Position numbers and translations under genes: made by a program
In this document: positions 1-5,173 of the stretch, piece by piece
Numbering within the stretch: position 1 is the first letter of the stretch
Layout: every line of letters starts with the position of its first letter
The notes under the pieces: model-generated
Databases searched by the model: none
What the model saw: only the letters and a program-made list of their open reading frames with translations
What the model was told of the DNA's origin: nothing
Source of the DNA: an uncultured Bacteroides sp.
GTDB taxonomy: Bacteria > Bacteroidota > Bacteroidia > Bacteroidales > UBA11471
Reading direction: 5' to 3'
Length of the DNA stretch: 12,741 nucleotides
Assembly (NCBI GenBank): GCA_905210875.1
Contig: CAJLYN010000043.1
Span: forward strand, 1-12,741

Positions 1-629
1 GTTACATCGTGGTGGTCGACATCGGTGGCCGGTCGGTCTCAGCCGACTACTCGGTGATTGTCGTCTTCGACCGTTACTGGCAGATGTATGGCGGTGTGCC
101 CGAGGTTGTTGCCCAGTGGCGCGGACACATCGATCACGACCTTCTGGCCTGGAAAGCGGCCCAGATAGCCGCGTTTTACCAAGAGGCTCTGCTCGTTATC
201 GAGAGCAATACGCTTGAAACCGAGCACACCGACGGAGAGCACACCGAGTACATACTCGATACCCTCTCCGACGCCTACTCGCATCTCTATGCGCGGGCCT
301 CTTCCGAGACGATACGCTCATCGGCACCGTCGCGATGGGGTTTTCACATGAACCGTTCGACCAAGACGCTCATCATCAACCATCAGATACAGATGCTGCG
401 CGAGAGCGGCTATGTCGAGCGCGACCTGCTGGCCTGCTACGAACACGATGTCTTCGAGCGCAAGCCCAACGGCAGTTTCGGCGCCATGGACGGGCACCAC
501 GACGATATTCTCATTACCCGTTGCATCGGTACCTATATATGCTATTCCGAGCCGTTGCCCGTCATCGTCGACCGCGTGCCCCGTGCTCGTCGCCACCCGT
601 CGATGCCTCTCAGTGAGGCCACTATGTAG
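1..629 (+). CDS. Phage-type terminase large subunit, C-terminal nuclease domain (5' end outside window)
   Basis: The frame is open from base 3, so the gene starts outside the window; the GTG at base 9 is an internal valine codon, not a start. The 208 visible residues match the RNase H-like headful/cleavage nuclease of large terminases, which package DNA into a procapsid through the portal. Visible acidic motifs are an Asp in VVVDIGGRS followed by ADYSVIVV (visible residue 6), a Glu in LLVIESN (residue 67), and an Asp pair in DGHHDDILIT (residues 167-168). The segment GFHMNRSTKTLII between the second and third motifs is also typical. The ATPase domain would lie to the left and cannot be judged. 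There is no frameshift or premature stop, and no other phage gene adjoins it on the right; the next gene is rplU. No terminator is visible after the stop. Family assignment is strong; the exact subfamily is unknown. Confidence 0.85.
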   Translation, partial: YIVVVDIGGRSVSADYSVIVVFDRYWQMYGGVPEVVAQWRGHIDHDLLAWKAAQIAAFYQEALLVIESNTLETEHTDGEHTEYILDTLSDAYSHLYARASSETIRSSAPSRWGFHMNRSTKTLIINHQIQMLRESGYVERDLLACYEHDVFERKPNGSFGAMDGHHDDILITRCIGTYICYSEPLPVIVDRVPRARRHPSMPLSEATM

Positions 630-657
630 AGAAAAAATAAAAAACGGCGGCAAAAAA

Positions 658-689
658 TTTGGGTTATTGAAAATAAGTGCGTACATTTG
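658..689 (+). promoter_or_regulatory. Bacteroidota-type promoter of rplU-rpmA
   Basis: TTTG at 658-661 (-33 element) and TACATTTG at 682-689 (-7 element, consensus TAnnTTTG) are separated by 20 bp, the expected spacing for the primary sigma factor of Bacteroidota. The boxes start 28 bp after the terminase stop codon. They predict a leader of roughly 80-85 nt ahead of rplU. Confidence 0.8.
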
Positions 690-779
690 CGGCTCTTATT
701 CCGTGGCGGGTTCACAAGAGCGGTCCATCAGGACGGACGGCCACCCGGCGGAGGTAACCTGTAATTATTTAAAAAACAG
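690..779 (+). promoter_or_regulatory. Structured 5' leader of rplU, candidate autoregulatory r-protein leader
   Basis: Between the predicted transcription start and the rplU ATG lies a GC-rich, foldable stretch followed by an AT-rich tail with no Shine-Dalgarno site next to the start. Possible pairings visible by eye are GCTCTT (692-697) with AAGAGC (716-721), GTCC (723-726) with GGAC (731-734), and GTGGC (703-707) with GCCAC (740-744). The third pairing nests the second but crosses the first, so they would be alternative folds or a pseudoknot. Ribosomal protein operons often carry autogenous RNA leaders, and an L21 leader is known in other phyla. That this is one is inference. Confidence 0.35.
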
Positions 780-1091
780 ATGTACGTAATTGTAGAAATC
801 CAAGGACAGCAGTTCAAGGCCGAAGCCGGCAAGAGACTCTATGTTCACCGTCTGGACGCAGAACAAGGTGCTGCTGTTGAGTTTGACAAAGTATTGTTGG
901 TCGACAACGACGGAGCCGTAAAAGTAGGCGCTCCCACCGTAGAAGGTGCAAAAGTTGTTTGCGAAGTTCTCTCACATCTTAAAGGCGAACGTATCATCGT
1001 CTTCAAGAAGAAAAGAAGAAAAGGATACCGCAAACGCAACGGTCACCGTCAATGCTTTACCGAAGTGTTAATTAAAGATATTGTTGCTTAA
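780..1091 (+). CDS. rplU: 50S ribosomal protein L21
   Basis: L21 is a 23S rRNA-binding protein of the large ribosomal subunit. The 103-residue product starts [17 protein letters not shown] and ends in the basic, conserved stretch [16 protein letters not shown], which is diagnostic for L21. Length matches the family. The ATG at 780 is preceded by an A-rich tract rather than a Shine-Dalgarno site, as usual in Bacteroidota. It is the first gene of a two-gene operon with rpmA, 22 nt downstream, and is driven by the promoter at 658-689. Confidence 0.98.
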   Translation: MYVIVEIQGQQFKAEAGKRLYVHRLDAEQGAAVEFDKVLLVDNDGAVKVGAPTVEGAKVVCEVLSHLKGERIIVFKKKRRKGYRKRNGHRQCFTEVLIKDIVA

Positions 1092-1113
1092 CCACTGATT
1101 AAACGAGAAGAAA

Positions 1114-1371
1114 ATGGCACACAAGAAAGGTGTAGGTAGTTCAAAGAACGGCCGCGAATCAGAAAGTAAAAGATTAGGTGTGAAAGTCTTTGGCGGACAA
1201 GTAGCGAAAGCTGGAAATATCCTCGTGCGTCAGAGAGGTACGGTACACCACCCCGGAGTAAATGTAGGTATGGGCAAAGACCACACCTTGTTTGCCCTCA
1301 TCGATGGTGTTGTTGTATTCCGTAAGAAACAAGACAACCGTTCCTACGTTTCGGTTGAACCCCAAAACTAA
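1114..1371 (+). CDS. rpmA: 50S ribosomal protein L27
   Basis: L27 has an N-terminal tail that reaches the peptidyl-transferase centre. The 85-residue product begins [14 protein letters not shown] and contains the conserved [17 protein letters not shown] and RQRGT..HPG segments. There is no Firmicutes-type cleaved N-terminal extension: the mature AHKKG sequence directly follows the initiator Met. It is translated from the rplU transcript and is followed, 56 nt after its stop, by a strong hairpin terminator. Confidence 0.98.
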   Translation: MAHKKGVGSSKNGRESESKRLGVKVFGGQVAKAGNILVRQRGTVHHPGVNVGMGKDHTLFALIDGVVVFRKKQDNRSYVSVEPQN

Positions 1372-1427
1372 GATTATTCCTCAGAGGCGACGCTTGCCGT
1401 TGCAAGTAAGGAACATAGACAAGTAAG

Positions 1428-1468
1428 AAAACAGGGTATCGGCATAACCGGTACCCTGTTTTGCTTTT
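1428..1468 (+). terminator. Rho-independent terminator of rplU-rpmA
   Basis: A 15-bp stem (1428-1442 with 1448-1462, one G-T wobble) closes a 5-nt loop. The stem ends in TTTT and is followed by GCTTTT on the plus strand. It lies 56 nt after the rpmA stop. The A-run on its left side could also make it work in the reverse direction, but no gene needs that. The rest of the 1372-1590 gap shows nothing coding. Confidence 0.85.
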
Positions 1469-1566
1469 CATGCGAAGACCGTAGCCGGTATAACATTTCG
1501 TGTTGTTTCTCCTGCTGAAAATGGCATTTTGATTTTTTTAATCCCTTTGTTATAGAAAATAATTGG

Positions 1567-1594
1567 TTTGACGGGTTGAAAAAGTGTATCTTTG
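1567..1594 (+). promoter_or_regulatory. Probable promoter of the phosphatase/DUF4919 operon
   Basis: TATCTTTG at 1587-1594 fits the Bacteroidota -7 consensus. A TTTG at 1567-1570 is 16 bp upstream, shorter than ideal; an ATTG at 1562-1565 gives 21 bp. The -7 box overlaps the TTG at 1592, which therefore cannot be the translation start. This supports the ATG at 1625. Confidence 0.6.
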
Positions 1595-1624
1595 TCCCCC
1601 GTTGAATCAAATCTACATCCCGAT

Positions 1625-2140
1625 ATGACCACACCTGCCCCCACCCGTCCCTGTCGCATATTGTTTGTCTGCCTCGGCAATATATGCCGTTCGCCGGCTG
1701 CTGAGGGCATCATGCGGCAAAAGGTGAAAGAGCGTGGCCTGTCGTCGGTTTTCGACATCGATTCGGCAGGTACCTACGGCGGTCATGCGGGCAATCTGCC
1801 CGACCCCCGTATGCGGGCTCATGCCGCCCGTCGGGGCTATCGTCTCGAACATCGCTCGCGACCCATTACGACCGACGATTTCGACCGTTTCGACCTTATC
1901 ATCGGTATGGACGACATGAACATCGAGAATCTGCGCCGCCTGGCGCCCGATGCTGATGCTTGGACGAAGATTCACCGCATGACCGACTATTCCCGCCGCT
2001 ATGCCCACGATCATGTGCCCGATCCCTATTACAGTGGGGCCGACGGTTTCGAACTGGTGCTCGACCTGCTCGAAGATGCCTGCGACGGCTTGTTGGACCA
2101 TCTCATCGAGGCCGATGTGAAGGGACGCCCCGGTTTTTGA
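1625..2140 (+). CDS. Low-molecular-weight protein-tyrosine phosphatase
   Basis: This cytoplasmic phosphatase hydrolyses phosphotyrosine through a cysteinyl-phosphate intermediate. The 171-residue product carries the P-loop CLGNICRS (nucleophile Cys16, Arg22, then Ser23) near the N-terminus and the general-acid loop DPYY (Asp133) near the C-terminus, both in the family's normal places. FVCLGNICRSPAAEG is a textbook match. I chose the ATG at 1625 because the only upstream start, a TTG at 1592, lies inside the predicted -7 box. The DUF4919-like gene follows after 11 nt and is probably co-transcribed. The tyrosine kinase that would be its partner is not in the window. Substrates are unknown; the family includes both capsule-kinase regulators and general enzymes. 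Confidence 0.93.
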   Translation: MTTPAPTRPCRILFVCLGNICRSPAAEGIMRQKVKERGLSSVFDIDSAGTYGGHAGNLPDPRMRAHAARRGYRLEHRSRPITTDDFDRFDLIIGMDDMNIENLRRLAPDADAWTKIHRMTDYSRRYAHDHVPDPYYSGADGFELVLDLLEDACDGLLDHLIEADVKGRPGF

Positions 2141-2151
2141 ATTTTTTGTGT

Positions 2152-2859
2152 ATGAAAAAGAAGATACTTATTATAGGTCTGCTGGTGGCTTGTGTGAGCG
2201 GTGTTTGGGCCCGTTCACATGCCGATGGCGATACGGTGGTGATTGTGCGTCCCGATATGGAAGCTATCAGGCAGGCTGTGCAGGACAGTAAGTCGCCCTA
2301 CTACTACCCGCGACTTATCGAGCGTTATCTCAGTCGCGACACAACCTTGACGCCTGACGATTATCGGCATCTCTATCTGGGCTATTCTTTCCAGGACGAT
2401 TACGACCCGTACAGGGTCTCTTCTTATGAGACGTCGCTCGACACCTTGTATCGCCGTTGCGATTACAGCGAGGAAGAGTGTCGGGCTCTGATACGGTATG
2501 CCGAGCAGGTATTGGCCGATAATCCGTTTGACATGCGGCGCATGACTTTGCTGGCTTATGTCCATAATCTGTTGGGCCATCACTCCGAAGTGGTTTTCTG
2601 GCAGACGCGCATTCACTATCTGCTCGATGCCATCTTGTCTACCGGTGACGGCCGCACACCCGAAACGGCCTGGTATATTATCGAGCCGGTGCATGCCTAT
2701 GACCTGCTCAATACGCTGGGAGTTGTTGCCGAGTCGTATGAGTTCCGACCGCCCTGTTACGATTACATACAGGTTTACGACCTCATAGGCAATGCCCGTG
2801 GATTTTATTTCAACGTGAGCCGTATTCTCGAAGAGTACAACAAGAAGTTTTCCGAGTAG
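2152..2859 (+). CDS. Exported DUF4919-like protein of unknown function
   Basis: This 235-residue protein begins with an export signal, MKKKILIIGLLVACVSGVWA. Signal peptidase I could cut after VWA or after SHA. An LVAC at residues 11-14 also resembles a lipobox, although Cys14 is early for one. The mature part contains SPYYYPRLIERY, DTTLTPDDYRHLYLGYSFQDDY.PY and a helical C-terminal half with WYIIEPVHAYDLL, the pattern I associate with DUF4919 proteins of Bacteroides and relatives, whose function is not known. The ATG at 2152 is 11 nt after the phosphatase stop, implying an operon. It ends before a bidirectional hairpin at 2917-2960. Confidence 0.75.
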   Translation: MKKKILIIGLLVACVSGVWARSHADGDTVVIVRPDMEAIRQAVQDSKSPYYYPRLIERYLSRDTTLTPDDYRHLYLGYSFQDDYDPYRVSSYETSLDTLYRRCDYSEEECRALIRYAEQVLADNPFDMRRMTLLAYVHNLLGHHSEVVFWQTRIHYLLDAILSTGDGRTPETAWYIIEPVHAYDLLNTLGVVAESYEFRPPCYDYIQVYDLIGNARGFYFNVSRILEEYNKKFSE

Positions 2860-2916
2860 GTCTGCCACCTGTCGGGCGACCGGGTTGTCCTGTTCGCCTT
2901 CGGAAAGACCAGAAAA

Positions 2917-2960
2917 AAGAGCCATACTCTCTTCCGATAGTGAAGAGATGTATGGCTCTT
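2917..2960 (-). terminator. Bidirectional hairpin terminator between the DUF4919 gene and portal gene
   Basis: An 18-bp stem with one bulged base pairs 2917-2934 with 2942-2960 around a 7-nt loop. On the minus strand the stem is followed by a run of six T (seen as AAAAAA before the stem on the plus strand), so it is a strong terminator for the portal gene ending at 3037. On the plus strand the trailing CTCTTTCC is weaker, but it can serve the convergent DUF4919 gene. Confidence 0.8.
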
Positions 2961-3036
2961 TCCGTCATGAAAAGAAAAAATAGTATAGAGGTTGTTCCAT
3001 GTTCATCGAGGCACGGCCTTGCCGAACATCTCGTGG

Positions 3037-4974
3037 CTATCTTAGGGGCATGACTTGTTGCTGTGGCGTTGCCTGCGAGAGTGTCTGTGCCATGGTGGCA
3101 AGGGCCGAAGCCTCCTGGTCTTGCTTGTCGAGGCTCTGCAACAGTCGGTCGGAGAAGGGGAAAGCTCCGTTTTCGAGTAACATTCTGAGCGAAATCTGTC
3201 CCATGCGGAAGAGTTCGAGCAGGAATTCGTTGGACGATGTGCGGAGTACCGGTGAAGAGGGCGATTCAATGATGTTGATGTCGACCTCGGCATTACGCAC
3301 TTCGTCGGGAGTGTAAGGCAGCTCTCGAACCTTTATCTTATCGCCGGCAATATCGACATATTGCGGGTAATCATAGTATTGCTGAATGGTTTTCAGCAGT
3401 TTGGTATCGCGATTCTCTCTGAAAGTCTTGAACGACTCGAAGATGTCGACCAGATTTACGCCGGCATTCTGCACCTGCTGGAAGTATAGGGCGGCCGGTG
3501 TACCGACGTTGGGAGTCTGTCCCTGCATGGGGCCGTGTATGCCCGATATGTCGTCGAGCAGTTGCATTTGCAGCCGCAGCAGTTCATAGGCACCGATGTT
3601 GGTGGCGTTGATGGCGATTTGTTGCGGGAGAGCCTCGCCGGGTTTGGGCTTGAAGAGAATCACGCCGTTGTAGCGGGTCCACTCCTCGGCAATGTCTTCG
3701 ATGGTCATGCCGTCGGGAATCTGGTTCTCGGGAAACAGCAGTACACCTTTGGCACTCGAACCCATGATGAAGTCGACCAGGGTGATGAGTCGGTTGATGT
3801 AGCGTTGCTGGTCGATGACATCTTCGACAAAGGAGTGGATTTCGCCGTCGATAAGCGGGTAGAGCTTGAACACATAGGGGTGTTCGCCGTGCCAGTAGGG
3901 GGTCTCGCCCTCTTCCAGTATCTCGCCGAAGGGCGTGAAGAAGCGGTAGTACCAGAATTGGTCGACAAACCATTCGGTCTCTATCAGAGGCACCTCTTTC
4001 CGCTCCATACCCTTGGCCTTGGCTTCGCGTATGCGGCGCTGGTTTTCGGTTTCGATTGCAGAAGTCTGGTCGAGTTCCTCCTTGTAGTACCGGCCCGTGA
4101 GTGTGTCGTGGCACATGAGCCGTTCCCTGTTTTCGAGCCGCCACACTTCAATGATGCGGCACAGGTGTCGGTCGGCCGGAATGAAGAAGTCGATGTTGTC
4201 GAGCCGTTCGCTCGTGAGGTTTTCGTATGTCTCTCTTATTTGGCTCTCGGTGGCGTTGCAGTACATCTCGCGCAGTTCGGCGGCCCGGCTGCGCGACCCG
4301 TGGGCAAAGTGCGAGAGAATCTGTGCCACGGGCACGTCGTGCAGTTCGCCTATGAGAGTGCAGTCCCAGAGTCTAGAATCTTCCAGGTTGTTGAAGAAGA
4401 TGCGGTTGGGATTAATCTCGTCTATCCACACATCGTTTTTGTTGCGTCGTTTGCCGTATCCTATCTTGTGAAAGCAGCTGCCCGATATGAGGAACTCTTC
4501 GAGGGAGCGGCCGTCGATTTCCCACAGGCGGTTGTGCTGATGCACATATTGCAGGGCGGTGGTCAACAGTTCGCTGAGCGACTGGTCCTGCCGGTTGCGC
4601 GACATACAGATGGGTTGGGTCTGCACCGAGCGGAACTGTCCCACGACATTCTTTATCAGCTTGCGTATCAGGTTGTTTTTTAGCGGTACTTTCCCTTGTT
4701 CCTTCAAGTACTGCTCTTCGCTTATGCAGCGGCCGTCGGGCAGGTCGATGGTGTCGCTCCATTGGTTGCCGAAGGTGTAGTTGCGGCTGCGTGTGCGTGT
4801 GCGACGATATTTGTCGAGGTTGTCCCAGGCCCGTTTGGCCTGCCACAGTACTTCCAGGTCGGCCTCTTCGGGAGGGGTGCCGGTAACCCGCTTCTCTTTT
4901 CTGATTTTTCCATCAGCTTTACGAGGCGGCATCAGATGGCTGTTGTTGAAAATGCGGTAATTGGTTTCTTTCAT
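3037..4974 (-). CDS. Phage-type portal protein (intact, 645 aa)
   Basis: Portal proteins form the dodecameric ring at one capsid vertex through which terminase pumps DNA and to which the tail attaches. This product looks like a portal of the P22-like/short-tailed phage type and has a normal length for that group. It has a charged N-terminus; a segment GSCFHKIGYGKR around residues 163-176 followed by INPNRIFFNNLEDSRLWDC (the usual portal motif listing Asp-rich capsid-side residues); an extended middle with DQQRYINRLITLVDFIM and VLLFPENQIPDG; and the stem-type segment SGIHGPMQGQ followed by TPAALYFQQ around 476-505. The C-terminal tail is Gln/Ala rich (SQATPQQQ). ATG 4974 is the first start after the divergent control region; the frame has no interruption. 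It is transcribed away from the nozzle-like gene and alone, ending at the hairpin at 2917-2960. No capsid or scaffold gene is beside it. Confidence 0.85.
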   Translation of the reverse strand: MKETNYRIFNNSHLMPPRKADGKIRKEKRVTGTPPEEADLEVLWQAKRAWDNLDKYRRTRTRSRNYTFGNQWSDTIDLPDGRCISEEQYLKEQGKVPLKNNLIRKLIKNVVGQFRSVQTQPICMSRNRQDQSLSELLTTALQYVHQHNRLWEIDGRSLEEFLISGSCFHKIGYGKRRNKNDVWIDEINPNRIFFNNLEDSRLWDCTLIGELHDVPVAQILSHFAHGSRSRAAELREMYCNATESQIRETYENLTSERLDNIDFFIPADRHLCRIIEVWRLENRERLMCHDTLTGRYYKEELDQTSAIETENQRRIREAKAKGMERKEVPLIETEWFVDQFWYYRFFTPFGEILEEGETPYWHGEHPYVFKLYPLIDGEIHSFVEDVIDQQRYINRLITLVDFIMGSSAKGVLLFPENQIPDGMTIEDIAEEWTRYNGVILFKPKPGEALPQQIAINATNIGAYELLRLQMQLLDDISGIHGPMQGQTPNVGTPAALYFQQVQNAGVNLVDIFESFKTFRENRDTKLLKTIQQYYDYPQYVDIAGDKIKVRELPYTPDEVRNAEVDINIIESPSSPVLRTSSNEFLLELFRMGQISLRMLLENGAFPFSDRLLQSLDKQDQEASALATMAQTLSQATPQQQVMPLR

Positions 4975-5032
4975 AAAAAGTAAAATATAGGTTAGACGTG
5001 AAGCGGCCCTGCCGCCATGATTTTTCCGGGAG

Positions 5033-5040
5033 CAAATAAA
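5033..5040 (-). promoter_or_regulatory. -7-like box for the portal gene
   Basis: Read on the minus strand, the bases are TTTATTTG, one base off TAnnTTTG. No TTTG is present at the normal 19-21 bp distance. The predicted leader to the ATG at 4974 is about 50 nt. The box lies exactly as far from the dyad centre at 5088 as the corresponding box on the other side. Confidence 0.45.
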
Positions 5041-5067
5041 GCGACGAATCGGGCGGGTATCGTGTGA

Positions 5068-5108
5068 AATTTATCAAATCCGACTGTTGCAGGGCGATTT
5101 GATAAATT
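5068..5108. promoter_or_regulatory. Perfect 13-bp inverted repeat, candidate operator shared by portal and nozzle genes
   Basis: AATTTATCAAATC (5068-5080) and GATTTGATAAATT (5096-5108) are exact reverse complements separated by 15 nt. The arms lie 27 bp from the -7-like boxes on both sides, roughly at -40 to -52 from each predicted transcription start, where activators commonly bind. The dyad is centred at 5088. No T-tract follows and the spacer is unremarkable, so a regulator-binding site is more likely than a terminator. The binding protein is unknown. Confidence 0.6.
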
Positions 5109-5135
5109 CCCCATATTATCCTGTCGGGCAACGGT

Positions 5136-5143
5136 TACATTTG
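5136..5143 (+). promoter_or_regulatory. -7 box for the nozzle-like gene
   Basis: TACATTTG fits TAnnTTTG exactly, but no TTTG sits 19-21 bp upstream; the nearest one, at 5098-5101, is inside the inverted repeat, 34 bp away. The predicted leader to ATG 5174 is short (about 25 nt) and AT-rich. Lack of a -33 element suggests the promoter needs an activator. Confidence 0.6.
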
Positions 5144-5173
5144 TCGCAGTCAAAAATTTTAAATCTCGAAAAT

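Noticed and set aside
1374..1634. 86-residue minus-strand frame between rpmA and the phosphatase
   Set aside because: It spans the rpmA terminator and the phosphatase promoter and its translation resembles no protein.
3535..4683. 382-residue open frame on the plus strand inside the portal gene
   Set aside because: Antisense shadow; the portal frame on the minus strand is coherent over its full length and this one shows no domain.
5087..5173. TTG start at 5087 for the nozzle-like gene
   Set aside because: It lies between the two arms of the inverted repeat and upstream of the predicted -7 box, so it would not be transcribed.
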